Assembly (NCBI RefSeq): GCF_046156175.1
Contig: NZ_JAYLVL010000003.1
Span: 496,001 to 560,000, forward strand
Direction: 5' to 3'
Source of the DNA: Lacisediminihabitans sp046156175
GTDB lineage: Bacteria > Actinomycetota > Actinomycetes > Actinomycetales > Microbacteriaceae
DNA length: 64,000 nt
A model generated the notes under the pieces. The model did no database searches and was not told the DNA's origin. It saw nothing but the letters and a program-made list of their open reading frames with translations. Of this stretch, positions 37,008 to 45,921 are shown one piece after another. Each line of letters starts with the position of its first letter. Positions within the stretch are counted from its first letter, which is position 1. A program made the translations under genes and the position numbers.

Positions 37008-37904
37008 CTAGAACTCGCCACCGATCTTGTGGAGGCGGGCGACCCGGTCCTCGATCGGCGGATGCGTGCTGAACAGGCGGCTCATGAAGCCCGGCTTGGT
37101 CGGGTCGGAGATCCACAGGTGCGCCATGGAGGAGTTCTGCTTGCGCATCGGGCGGCCGTATTCACCGAGCTTCTGGAGCGCACTGGCCAGGGCATCCGGA
37201 TTCCTGGTCGTCATCGCGCTGGTCGCATCGGCGAGGTACTCGCGTTGACGCGAGATCGCGGCCTGCACACCGGCGGCGACGAGGGGCGCGACGATCATCG
37301 CGGCGAGGCCGAACACGATGACGATGGGGTTGCCACCACCCCCGCCGCCATTGCGGTCGTTGCCGCGCCCGCCACCGAAGAAGGCGAAGCGCAGGAACAG
37401 GTCGGCGATGAACCCGATCGCCACGACCAGGCCGAAGACGATCATCGACACCCGGGTGTCGTAGTTCTGAACGTGGCCCATCTCGTGGGCCATCACACCC
37501 TCGAGCTCCGGATCGTCCATCAGGTCGAGGAGGCCGGTGGTGGCGGCGACGTAGGCGTGCTGCGGGTCACGCCCGGTGGCGAACGCGTTCGGCGCGGGGT
37601 CGTTGATGATGTAGACCTTCGGCATCGGAAGGCCGTCGGTGATCGACAGGTTCTCAACGATGCGGTAGAGGCGCGGATTGTCGGACTTCTGGATCTCCTG
37701 GCCACCCGAGATCGAGATCGCCAACCGGGAGGCGGCGAAGTACTGGATCGTGGCATAACCGATGGCGATCACGATCACCGTCACCGCTATCGAGGTGCTG
37801 TTGTAGACCACAGCCGCAAGCACACCGAGCCCGCCGATGATCAGCAGGAACAGCAGGATGATGAAGACGGTGTTGCGTTTGTTCTTCGCTATAGCGCGAT
37901 ACAT
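37008..37904 (-). CDS. htpX: M48 family metalloprotease, HtpX-like, 298 aa
   Basis: Membrane zinc protease for quality control. Zinc motif MAHEMGHVQNYD (HExxH) lies at about residue 141, with the third ligand Glu in QREYLADATSA. Two N-terminal helices and further hydrophobic segments are present, including a glycine-rich insert GGGRGNDRNGGGGGG. It follows lemA by 10 bases, a common pairing. Confidence 0.92.
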   Translation of the reverse strand: MYRAIAKNKRNTVFIILLFLLIIGGLGVLAAVVYNSTSIAVTVIVIAIGYATIQYFAASRLAISISGGQEIQKSDNPRLYRIVENLSITDGLPMPKVYIINDPAPNAFATGRDPQHAYVAATTGLLDLMDDPELEGVMAHEMGHVQNYDTRVSMIVFGLVVAIGFIADLFLRFAFFGGGRGNDRNGGGGGGNPIVIVFGLAAMIVAPLVAAGVQAAISRQREYLADATSAMTTRNPDALASALQKLGEYGRPMRKQNSSMAHLWISDPTKPGFMSRLFSTHPPIEDRVARLHKIGGEF

Positions 37905-37914
37905 GAAGCTCTAG

Positions 37915-38481
37915 CTAGAACTGGACGCGAGGCGGCTCCGCGATGGCCGCGGAGTCCGCCACCTCGAAGAAGTCGCGCTCGGTGAAGCCGAGGCCGCGCA
38001 CGAAGAGCGTGTTCGGGAACGTCTTGATCTTGGTGTTGAGCTCGCGCACGCCCCCGTTATAGAAGCGGCGAGAGGCCTGGATCTTGTCTTCGGTGTCGAC
38101 GAGTTCGCCCTGCAGCTGCAGGTAGTTCTGGCTGGCCTGGAGCTGCGGATACGCCTCCGCGACGGCGAAGATGCTCTTCAGGGCGCTCTGCACGTGGTTC
38201 TCCGCCACGGCCGCATCGGCGGGGGTCGACGCGCTGATCGACTCGGCGCGGGCTTTGGTCACGGCCTCGAACACGCCGGACTCGTGGGCCGCGTAGCCCT
38301 TGACCGTCTCGATGAGGTTCGGCAGCAGGTCGGCACGGCGCTTGAGCTGCACTGTGATGTCGCTCCACGCTTCGTCGACGCGCACGTTGAGGCGCACGAG
38401 CCCGTTGTAGGTCGACCACAGGTAGATGCCGATGATGACGACGAGTACGACGATTATGCCGACGACGATAAGGGTATCCAT
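37915..38481 (-). CDS. lemA: LemA family protein, 188 aa
   Basis: One N-terminal helix (LIVVGIIVVLVVIIGIYLW) followed by a helical-bundle domain with RVDEAWSDITVQLKRRADLLPNLIETVKGYAAHE, the LemA hallmark. ATG 38481 was chosen because GAGAGA lies six bases upstream. It is probably co-transcribed with htpX. The longer frame to 39126 is antisense to apt and rejected. Confidence 0.92.
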   Translation of the reverse strand: MDTLIVVGIIVVLVVIIGIYLWSTYNGLVRLNVRVDEAWSDITVQLKRRADLLPNLIETVKGYAAHESGVFEAVTKARAESISASTPADAAVAENHVQSALKSIFAVAEAYPQLQASQNYLQLQGELVDTEDKIQASRRFYNGGVRELNTKIKTFPNTLFVRGLGFTERDFFEVADSAAIAEPPRVQF

Positions 38482-38544
38482 GACCATTCTCTCGAGAACT
38501 GGATGCTGCGAAGCGGCGAACCGCAGGACGTGATAACTATATCC

Positions 38545-38571
38545 GCGAGCGATTCCGCCCCTCGCTTTTTT
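38545..38571 (+). terminator. Terminator-like hairpin in the apt leader region
   Basis: GCGAG (38545-38549) pairs with CTCGC (38561-38565), 11-base loop, then TTTTTT (38566-38571). The stem is short and the position lies between divergent lemA and apt, so a leader role is possible but weak. Confidence 0.3.
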
Positions 38572-38600
38572 AGAGCACACTCGGAGCGAACACCGGGTCG

Positions 38601-38618
38601 TGACAGGCTCTACTGTCA
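38601..38618 (+). promoter_or_regulatory. Dyad TGACAG-N6-CTGTCA upstream of apt
   Basis: Perfect 6-bp inverted repeat centred about 40 bases before the apt ATG. Could be an operator or leader hairpin. A TACTGT (38611-38616) inside it also resembles a -10 element. Confidence 0.35.
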
Positions 38619-38649
38619 GCACAGTCACTGGAAACCAGGAGGAACACGG

Positions 38650-39177
38650 ATGTCGCAGGACGCCCGCGAAGCGATCGAACGGCTCAGCAGGACGGTCGTC
38701 GACTTCCCGTCGCCCGGAATCGTCTTTCGGGACCTCAGTCCGGTCTTCGCGGACGGCCCGGCCTACACGTCGGTCATCGACGCGCTTCTCGCGCCGTTCG
38801 CGGGTCAGTTCGACGCCCTGGCCGGCATGGAGGCACGAGGCTTCGTGCTCGCCGCCGGGGCCGCCTACGCGACGGGTCTCGGCTGTGTGATGATCCGCAA
38901 GCCGGGCAAGCTGCCCCGTCCGGTGATCACCGAGGAATACGAGCTCGAATACGGCACGGCCACCCTCGAAGTGCACCCCGATGAGCTCGCCCCCGGCGCG
39001 CGGGTGTTGCTCCTGGACGATGTGCTCGCCACCGGGGGCACTCTCGCTGCCAGTTGTCGACTGGCCGAGCGCGCCGGCTGGCGCGTCGCCGGCATCAGCG
39101 TCGTGCTCGAGCTCGGTGATCTGCACGGAACCGACAAGCTTCCTGATCGTCGAGTGAATTCACTGCTCACCATCTGA
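38650..39177 (+). CDS. apt: Adenine phosphoribosyltransferase, 175 aa
   Basis: Purine salvage: adenine plus PRPP to AMP. PRPP-binding motif VLLLDDVLATGGT and the N-terminal VDFPSPGIVFRDLSPV, GMEARGFVLAAGAA and RKPGKLPRP are typical. AGGAGG seven bases before ATG. Actinobacteria commonly place apt near secDF-relA, but here it stands alone between lemA and an APC transporter. Confidence 0.93.
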   Translation: MSQDAREAIERLSRTVVDFPSPGIVFRDLSPVFADGPAYTSVIDALLAPFAGQFDALAGMEARGFVLAAGAAYATGLGCVMIRKPGKLPRPVITEEYELEYGTATLEVHPDELAPGARVLLLDDVLATGGTLAASCRLAERAGWRVAGISVVLELGDLHGTDKLPDRRVNSLLTI

Positions 39178-39225
39178 CCGATATTCTGGGCGAGTGAGGT
39201 TCGACCTCCGAGAGGATTGGCACTC

Positions 39226-41193
39226 ATGTCTTCGACACCCACACCGCAGCGCGCCCCCGGATCGCCGCGCACCACGGGGGCATTCCGTCGCTGGATGCTG
39301 CAGGGGCTGACCGATCGCTCCGGCTCACACCAGGGCCCGCACGCGCACGTCGCCGAGAAGACGCACTCGTGGTGGAGGGTCATGTGCCTCACCGGTGTCG
39401 ACTACTTCTCCACGCTCGGCTATCAACCCGCCATCGCGGCGGTCGCCGCCGGGCTGCTCTCCCCCTTCGCCACCATCGTGCTCGTCGCTCTCACCCTGTT
39501 AGGTGCCCTGCCTGTCTATCGCCGGGTGGCGAGTGAGAGCTTCCGCGGATCCGGCTCCATCGCCATGCTCGAGCGTCTTCTGCCGTGGTGGGCCGGAAAG
39601 CTCTTCGTGCTGGTGCTCCTCGGATTCGCCGCGACCGACTTCATGATCACGATCACGCTGTCCGCGGCGGATGCCTCGGCTCACGCCATCGAGAATCCCT
39701 TCGCGCCCGGGTGGTTCCACGGCAACGAGGTGCTGATCACCCTCGTGCTCGTCGCCCTGCTCGGAGGGGTCTTCCTGCGCGGATTCCGGGAGGCGATCGG
39801 CATCGCCGTGGTGCTCGTCGCGGTGTATCTCGCTCTCAACGTGGTGGTCATCCTGGTCTCGATCGGCCAGATCTTCGTTCATCCGATCGATGTGACCAAC
39901 TGGTGGAGCGCGGTGAACACGCAGCACGGCAACCCTCTGGTGATCGTGGGAATCGCCCTCGTCGTGTTCCCGAAGCTCGCCCTGGGACTCTCCGGCTTCG
40001 AGACCGGAGTCGCGGTGATGCCGCAGATCACCGGCGACGCGAGCGACACCGACGCGAAGCCGGCCGGGCGCATCCGCGGGGCGCACCGCCTGCTCACGAG
40101 TGCCGCCATCATCATGAGCGTCTTCCTTATCACGTCGAGCCTCGTGACCACGATCCTCATCCCGCAGAAGGCATTCCAGGCCGGCGGACCGGCGAATGGG
40201 CGCGCGCTCGCCTACCTCGCGCATGAATACCTCGGCCCGTTCTTCGGCACCCTCTATGACCTCTCGACCATCTGCATCCTGTGGTTCGCGGGGGCATCCG
40301 CAATGGCCGGGCTGTTGAACCTCGTGCCGCGCTACCTGCCCAAGTACGGAATGGCCCCGAACTGGGCGCGCGCCGTTCGGCCCCTCGTGCTCGTCTTCAC
40401 CGCCATCGCTTTCCTCATCACCATCGTCTTCCAGGCCAACGTTGATGCCCAGGGAGGCGCCTACGCCACGGGCGTGCTCGTGCTGATCACCTCGGCATCG
40501 GTCGCGGTGACGCTCTCCGCGGTGCACAAGAAGCAGCGCAAGCGCACCGTCGGGTTCGCCTTCATCGCCCTGGTCTTCCTCTACACGACCATCCAGAACA
40601 TCCGGGAGCGTCCGGACGGCATCCGTATCGCCGCGCTGTTCATCATCGGCATCCTGGTGATCTCGATCGTCTCGCGGGTGCAGCGATCGCTGCAGTTGCG
40701 GGCGACCTCGGTCGAGTTGGATGCCACCGCCCTCGAGTTCGTGACCGCGGATGCCGCCCACGGCCACATCCGCATCATCGCGAACGAGCCGGATGACGGC
40801 AGCAAGTCGGAATACCAGAAGAAGAACTCCGACGAGCGCCGCTTCAGCCACATCCCGCAGAAGTCGAAGATCATCTTCCTCGAGGTGCACCCGGCGGATT
40901 CCTCCGACTTCGAGGAGGACCTGCTCGTGCGCGGCATCGAGAAGCACGGCTACCGGGTGCTCGAGGTGAACAGCGGCAACATCCCGAACACGATCGCGGC
41001 AGTGCTGCTGCAGATTCGCGACGAGACCGGAATGGTGCCGACGATCTACTTCGAGTGGAGTTCGGGAAATCCGATCTCCAACATGTTCAAATTCCTCGTG
41101 ACCGGGGTCGGCGATGTCGCGCCCGTGACCCGCGAGGTGCTTCGCGAATCGGAGAAGGACCCGAAGCGTCGACCCGGAGTGCACGCGAGCTAA
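39226..41193 (+). CDS. APC superfamily transporter with soluble C-terminal domain, 655 aa
   Basis: About twelve membrane helices between residues 50 and 490, beginning TGVDYFSTLGYQPAIA. A cytosolic tail of roughly 160 residues follows (HGHIRIIANEPDD ... VPTIYFEWSSGNPISNMFKFLVTGVGDVAPVTREVL). This long-tailed form is common in actinobacteria; substrate (amino acid or potassium-like) is undetermined. ATG 39226 has AGAGGA about 10 bases upstream. Confidence 0.85.
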   Translation: MSSTPTPQRAPGSPRTTGAFRRWMLQGLTDRSGSHQGPHAHVAEKTHSWWRVMCLTGVDYFSTLGYQPAIAAVAAGLLSPFATIVLVALTLLGALPVYRRVASESFRGSGSIAMLERLLPWWAGKLFVLVLLGFAATDFMITITLSAADASAHAIENPFAPGWFHGNEVLITLVLVALLGGVFLRGFREAIGIAVVLVAVYLALNVVVILVSIGQIFVHPIDVTNWWSAVNTQHGNPLVIVGIALVVFPKLALGLSGFETGVAVMPQITGDASDTDAKPAGRIRGAHRLLTSAAIIMSVFLITSSLVTTILIPQKAFQAGGPANGRALAYLAHEYLGPFFGTLYDLSTICILWFAGASAMAGLLNLVPRYLPKYGMAPNWARAVRPLVLVFTAIAFLITIVFQANVDAQGGAYATGVLVLITSASVAVTLSAVHKKQRKRTVGFAFIALVFLYTTIQNIRERPDGIRIAALFIIGILVISIVSRVQRSLQLRATSVELDATALEFVTADAAHGHIRIIANEPDDGSKSEYQKKNSDERRFSHIPQKSKIIFLEVHPADSSDFEEDLLVRGIEKHGYRVLEVNSGNIPNTIAAVLLQIRDETGMVPTIYFEWSSGNPISNMFKFLVTGVGDVAPVTREVLRESEKDPKRRPGVHAS

Positions 41194-41209
41194 GCCGGCG
41201 GCCGAACTC

Positions 41210-42550
41210 TCAGACGCCGAGCACGCGATCCAGGTAGGGGTTCGTGAACACGCGGTCCGGGTCGAGTCGATCACGCGCGGCCACGAAGTCGGCGTGATGC
41301 GGATAGACCGCCGCGAGTGATTCCGCGTTCTTGTAGTGGATCTTGCCCCAGTGTGGCCGCCCCTGGTAGCCCCGCATGATCTGCTCGACGCCCCGGAAAT
41401 ACTCTTCCGGGTCGTCGCGGAAGTAGCGGTGCACCGCGATATAGCCGCTGTCGCGCTGCGAGGCCGTCGAGAGCCAGTTCTCGTCGGCGGCGGCGACGCG
41501 CACCTCCACCGGGAACGATATGCGCCAGCCGCGCGAATCGATGAGCGATCGGATGTCTCGCAGCGCATCCGGAATCGCCGCCCGCGGGATCGCGTACTCC
41601 ATCTCGCGAAACCGGGTGGTGCGCGGGCTGACGAAGACCTCGTAGGAGTGGTCGGTGTAGGTGCGGTTGCCGTAGACGCGGGTGGCGAGGCGGTTGATTC
41701 CCGGGGTGAGGGCCGGCGCCACCCTCCCGACGTTGCAGAGCAGGGCGAGCACGGCATTCGACAGCACGCGGTCTTCCACGAACGCGGCCACCGGGCCGAC
41801 GGGGTGCCGTTCGGCATCCGCGGGCAGCCGGGTATTGGACTTCGTCATCACACCGTCGGTGTGGGGCCACCAGTAGAACTCGAAGTGATCGACGGCGGTC
41901 ACCCGCTGTTCGAGTCCGTCGAGCACCTCGTCGAAGCCGCCGGGGCGTTCGACGGCATGCAGCAGGAAGGCCGGTACGCACTGCAGCGTGAGATCGACGA
42001 GGATGCCGAGTGCGCCGAGTCCGAGGCGGGCGGCGGGCAGGAGCTCGGGGTTCTCGGTCTCGCTGATGCGCAGGATCGAGCCATCCGCCGTCACCATGGT
42101 CACCGCCACGATCTGGGCCGCGAGGCCGGGGTAGTGCGCACCGGTGCCGTGGGTGCCGGTCGAGGTGGCTCCAGCGATGGTCTGCCGGTCGATGTCTCCC
42201 ATGTTCGGCAGGGCGAGCCCATAGGGACCGAGCAGTGCGGGCAGTCGGTGCAGCTTGGTTCCGGCCGCAAGGGTGACCCGGTTGCGCGGCAGATCGACAC
42301 CGAGGAGTCCGTCGAGGCGTGACACGTCGAGCTGAACGTCCTGCGCGCGGGCGATGGCGGTGAAGCTGTGGCCGGCGCCGACGGTCTTCACGGTGAACTC
42401 GCGCTCGCGGGCGAAACGAACGATCGCCGCGACTTCGTCAACGCTCGACGGGCTGGCCATCATGAGCGGACGCACCGACTCCGAGCGGCCCCAGTTGCGC
42501 CAGGTCGTGCCCGGGGTGATGCCCGCGATCGCTGTTTCGACTGTCACCAT
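41210..42550 (-). CDS. FAD-dependent D-arabinono-1,4-lactone oxidase-like protein, 446 aa
   Basis: VAO/PCMH flavoenzyme. The FAD-binding domain shows VGAGHSFTAIA, PNMGDIDRQTIAGATSTGTHGTGA and GLGALGILVDLTL; the C-terminal ALO domain ends HWGKIHYKNAESL and LDPDRVFTNPYLDRVLG. GAGHSF holds the histidine that binds FAD covalently in several relatives. Reaction predicted: oxidation of an aldonolactone or alditol with oxygen or another acceptor. Last gene of the TetR-MFS-PLP-oxidase run, 43 bases after the PLP enzyme gene. Confidence 0.85.
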   Translation of the reverse strand: MVTVETAIAGITPGTTWRNWGRSESVRPLMMASPSSVDEVAAIVRFAREREFTVKTVGAGHSFTAIARAQDVQLDVSRLDGLLGVDLPRNRVTLAAGTKLHRLPALLGPYGLALPNMGDIDRQTIAGATSTGTHGTGAHYPGLAAQIVAVTMVTADGSILRISETENPELLPAARLGLGALGILVDLTLQCVPAFLLHAVERPGGFDEVLDGLEQRVTAVDHFEFYWWPHTDGVMTKSNTRLPADAERHPVGPVAAFVEDRVLSNAVLALLCNVGRVAPALTPGINRLATRVYGNRTYTDHSYEVFVSPRTTRFREMEYAIPRAAIPDALRDIRSLIDSRGWRISFPVEVRVAAADENWLSTASQRDSGYIAVHRYFRDDPEEYFRGVEQIMRGYQGRPHWGKIHYKNAESLAAVYPHHADFVAARDRLDPDRVFTNPYLDRVLGV

Positions 42551-42593
42551 TCACTCCTCAGCGAGACTCTACTGCGAGCGCGTTTCGAATCTC

Positions 42594-43841
42594 TCACAGG
42601 AAGACCTTGCCCTCGCCGCGGTAGGTGGGCGCCGAATCGACGATGCGATCCCCGTCCACCAGCACGAAAGCATCGAGATGCTCACTGAGCTCTCCTGCCT
42701 TCGTGTGCCGGAGCCACACCCGGTCACCGATCTCCAGCCGGGCGGCGGCCTCTCCGGTGAGCGGGGTCTGCACCTCTCCCGCCATCTCATTGGCGACCAT
42801 CTTCGTGCCCTCTGGCCAGGCCACGACGGGAAGCCGATCGACCCCCGGCGGACCGGATGCGACCCACCCACCCCCGAGCAACGTGGCCATCTGCGCCGAG
42901 GGTTTGCGCACCACCGAGAGCACGAAAGATGCGGCGGGAGCGGGAAGGAAGTGGCGGTAGTGGTCGAAGAGATGGGGGCCGAACAGCCCGCTGCCCGCGG
43001 CGATCTCGGTCACCGCCGGCTCCGCGCCCGTCGACTCGAGTGAACCGGTGCCGCCTCCGTTGACGAACTCGAGGTCGGCGAGTGAACGCACCGCCGCGAC
43101 GGCTTCCGCCCGGCGACCGGCGAGCTCGCTCGTCGAATTCTTCTGGATCCAGCGCACGGCCACGCCCCGAGCCGCGCTCGCCGGCTCGTTCCCGAGTCCG
43201 GCGATCTGGCTCTCGTAAGCCATCAGTCCGACCAACGAGAATCCGGGGCGGGCGACGATCCGCTCGGCGAGAGCGCGGGCATCCCGAGCGGTGAACACCG
43301 GGGAGCGGTAGGTGCCGAGATGGCCGAGTACCTTCGGATTCCAGGACGCGTCGAGCTCGAGGCAGACTCGGATGCGCTCACGGTTTGCGGGAGGGATCAC
43401 GGCGTCGATGTAGTCGAGCTGGTCGACGCTGTCGACCATGAGGGTCACCCGGGCGGCGAGCAGCGGATCGAGCGCGAGTCGCCGGATCGCCGCACGGTCG
43501 ACGCTGGGGTAGCCGACCACGACGTCGGTGATGCCCTCGTGCCGAGCATCCCCCTCCGCGAGCCAGAGCGCCTCGGGAAGGGTGTACGCGAGCACCCCGG
43601 AATAGCCGGGAAGAGCGAGAACCGCGTCGATCACCGCGCGCACCCGCACCGATTTCGACGCGACCCGGATGCTCGTGCCCTTCGCTCGACGCAGCATGTC
43701 GAAGGCGTTGTGGGCGAGGGCGGGCACCGAGATCACGCCGAACGGGGGGTCGAGTTCGGCCGTGGCGCCCTGGAGCGACGTCCAGTATTCGGACGGACGG
43801 AGCCACGGGGAGTCCGCGGGCGGCACGAGAGACAGCGGCAT
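42594..43841 (-). CDS. Amino acid deaminase/aldolase-type PLP enzyme, 415 aa
   Basis: Fold-type III PLP protein (alanine-racemase N-terminal barrel, D-threonine-aldolase-like C-terminal domain). The PLP lysine is in IRVASKSVRVRAV (about residue 61); VCLELDASW and FVNGGGTGSLE line the barrel and phosphate site. It starts ATG 43841, sharing one base with the MFS stop (TGATG). Actinobacteria often pair this gene with the FAD lactone oxidase seen next to it, but the reaction is not known. Metal-dependent cleavage or deamination of a hydroxy-D-amino acid is inference. Confidence 0.8.
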   Translation of the reverse strand: MPLSLVPPADSPWLRPSEYWTSLQGATAELDPPFGVISVPALAHNAFDMLRRAKGTSIRVASKSVRVRAVIDAVLALPGYSGVLAYTLPEALWLAEGDARHEGITDVVVGYPSVDRAAIRRLALDPLLAARVTLMVDSVDQLDYIDAVIPPANRERIRVCLELDASWNPKVLGHLGTYRSPVFTARDARALAERIVARPGFSLVGLMAYESQIAGLGNEPASAARGVAVRWIQKNSTSELAGRRAEAVAAVRSLADLEFVNGGGTGSLESTGAEPAVTEIAAGSGLFGPHLFDHYRHFLPAPAASFVLSVVRKPSAQMATLLGGGWVASGPPGVDRLPVVAWPEGTKMVANEMAGEVQTPLTGEAAARLEIGDRVWLRHTKAGELSEHLDAFVLVDGDRIVDSAPTYRGEGKVFL

Positions 43842-45124
43842 CAGCGCACCGATCGGATGGGCAGAACGGCGAGTGCGCCGAGCAGGGCAGCCAGCGCGGA
43901 GAGCACGAATAGCCCCTGGAAGCCGGCGAGGGCGGCGACGACGAAGGCTCCGATCAGCGGTGCGATCGCCTGGGGCACGGCGGTGGCGATGTTCATGATG
44001 CCGAGATCCTTGCCGCGGGTGTGGGCGTCGGGCAGCACCTGCGTCGCCAGCGCCTGGTCGACGGACAGGAAGCATCCGTAGCCGAGACCGAGGATGCCGG
44101 CCGCCACCATCGCGACACCGAGCACGGGCACGAAGGCGAGCATCAGCGCCGCGACGCCCTGCAGAGCGGCGGCAGCGAAGACGAATGCCTTGCGCCGGCC
44201 GAGCCGGTCGGAGAGCCGTCCGAGCACCAGTGAGGCGAGCACCACGAAGATCATGTAGATGAGAATCAGGAAGAGCAGCACATCGTCCGAGTGCTCGACT
44301 CTCAGGCCGTCCTGCAGAAAGTAGAGCAGCAGAGAGGTGCCGAACGCGTTGCCGAAGTTGACGAGGATGCGGCTGGTGAGGGTCCATCCGAAGTCCGGAT
44401 ACTGCCGCGGGCTGATCCAGAAGCCCGCGATGAGGCCGCGCAGGGTGAGCGGCGACCGCGCGGACCGCGGGAGGACAGCATCCGGGATCCGCAGCACGAA
44501 GGGAAGCACCAGCAGCACGAGCACCACCGCGACGAGGGTGTAGCCGGCCACCTGGCTGAGCACGAGCACCACCACGAGCAACACGCCGAGGATGGTACCG
44601 ATCGCCTGTGGGGCGGAGATCCATCCCGAGACGAATCCGCGCTGCCCCACCGGCACCTGGTCCGAGATCACCGCGGTGAGGGCGGCGGTGAGCACGCAGA
44701 ACCCGATGAGGGCCAGGGACCAGAAGATGCCGATGCCCACGAGCGACTGCTGAACGCCGAGCAAGACGAGCGCGGCAGCGAACACCAGCGCGCCCCCGAG
44801 GATCCAGGGCCGGCGGCGACCGAACCTCGACGTCGTTCGGTCGGAAAGGGCACCGGTGAGCGGAAAGGCGATGAGTGCGAACACCCCGGCGATTCCCGAG
44901 ACGATGCCGAACGCGACCACCTTGTCGACCCAGTAGGTCGCACTCAGTTGCGCTTCGACCTGGGCGGGCAGCAGCAGCTGGATCGGCGTGAGTTGCGCCA
45001 TCCAGACCCCGAGCCAGGCGATGGCGAAGAGCGCGATCCATCCGCCGGAGACGTGCCGTTTCGGCTCGCCGAAGAGCTGCACCACCGAGTCGGTGGTCGA
45101 ACGGTCGAGGGCCGGGGTCGTCAT
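43841..45124 (-). CDS. MFS transporter, sugar-porter (GPH/SUT) like, 427 aa
   Basis: Twelve predicted helices. LTGALSDRTTSRFGRRRPWI in the first cytosolic loop closely resembles the sucrose/GPH symporter motif, and LGRLSDRLGRRKAFVFA is the second MFS loop. ATG 45124 overlaps the TetR stop (ATGA). Substrate is likely a sugar or sugar derivative, by motif and by the oxidase downstream. Confidence 0.85.
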   Translation of the reverse strand: MTTPALDRSTTDSVVQLFGEPKRHVSGGWIALFAIAWLGVWMAQLTPIQLLLPAQVEAQLSATYWVDKVVAFGIVSGIAGVFALIAFPLTGALSDRTTSRFGRRRPWILGGALVFAAALVLLGVQQSLVGIGIFWSLALIGFCVLTAALTAVISDQVPVGQRGFVSGWISAPQAIGTILGVLLVVVLVLSQVAGYTLVAVVLVLLVLPFVLRIPDAVLPRSARSPLTLRGLIAGFWISPRQYPDFGWTLTSRILVNFGNAFGTSLLLYFLQDGLRVEHSDDVLLFLILIYMIFVVLASLVLGRLSDRLGRRKAFVFAAAALQGVAALMLAFVPVLGVAMVAAGILGLGYGCFLSVDQALATQVLPDAHTRGKDLGIMNIATAVPQAIAPLIGAFVVAALAGFQGLFVLSALAALLGALAVLPIRSVR

Positions 45125-45747
45125 CGGGCGTCCGCATTCCCGACGGCGAGCGGCATCTCGACGGCGAGGGCGCCGATCGCGTCCGCGGCGAAATCCATCA
45201 GGCGTCCGGCGGCGACATCGTCGCGATCGGCGAGCCAAGCGATCGTCAGCCCGTCGGTGATCGCGATGAGAATGCGCGCGAGCTGTTCGATCGGCATCGT
45301 CCACTCCACCCCGGTGAGCTCGGCACCGCGTTCGAGCAGAACTCGGGCGGTGTGGAAGTAGCTCGCGTACTGCGCCCGGGGCAGCTCCTCCAGGCCCGGG
45401 GTCCGCAGCGAGTACTGCACGAGCTCCTGCATCGCCTGCTCCCGCGAGGGATGCGCCTTCAACAGGTCGAAGTATGCCTGCAGCCCGGCTCTGACCGCCG
45501 AGCGGATGTCCGCATCCCGGTCCAGCGCCTCGAGCGAGACGCGCTGCTCGTCCTGCACCACGAAGGCGATGAGTTCGCGGATCATCTCGTCACGCGACCG
45601 GAACGCGTAGTGGAAGCTCGCGAGCGACATCTCGGCCTCGGCGACAATCGCCCGGGTCGTCGCGCCGTGGACGCCATCGCGGTCGATCACCCGCAGGGCG
45701 GCCCTCACGAGGGCGGCTCGTCGTTCTGCGGAACTAACCCGGGCCAT
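45121..45747 (-). CDS. TetR family regulator, 208 aa
   Basis: N-terminal helix-turn-helix AALRVIDRDGVHGATTRAIVAEAEMSLASFHYAFRSRDEMI (about residues 15-60), then an all-helical ligand domain. ATG 45747 with GAGAGGA seven bases upstream. First gene of the operon with MFS, PLP enzyme and oxidase, so it probably controls them and itself through sites between 45748 and 45921. Confidence 0.88.
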   Translation of the reverse strand: MARVSSAERRAALVRAALRVIDRDGVHGATTRAIVAEAEMSLASFHYAFRSRDEMIRELIAFVVQDEQRVSLEALDRDADIRSAVRAGLQAYFDLLKAHPSREQAMQELVQYSLRTPGLEELPRAQYASYFHTARVLLERGAELTGVEWTMPIEQLARILIAITDGLTIAWLADRDDVAAGRLMDFAADAIGALAVEMPLAVGNADAR

Positions 45748-45860
45748 GTCGGGTCCTCTCTGTGGGTCACTCGTCCCAGTCGCGTGACTTGAATCATGGC
45801 GGGGATCATCGGCCGCGTCAATATGCCGATCGGCTCCGGAGTCGTCCCGGCTCGATCGAT

Positions 45861-45878
45861 TGAGCGGATGATTGCTCA
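45861..45878. promoter_or_regulatory. Inverted repeat TGAGC-N8-GCTCA, possible TetR operator
   Basis: TGAGC (45861-45865) and GCTCA (45874-45878) with an 8-base spacer in the region between the TetR gene and the divergent large membrane protein. Arm length is short, so chance is possible. Confidence 0.35.
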
Positions 45879-45921
45879 CTTCCATTACCGCGCACAGATA
45901 ATTGACATCGGGGACGATGCC

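Noticed and set aside
39499..41817. Very long minus-strand frame opposite the APC transporter
   Set aside because: Asp/Glu/His/Arg-rich antisense composition; overlaps two well-supported genes.
42594..45137. A single minus-strand frame of about 847 codons joining the PLP enzyme to upstream sequence
   Set aside because: The upstream half is an out-of-frame shadow of the MFS gene (Arg/Pro-rich, no motifs); the PLP enzyme starts at 43841.
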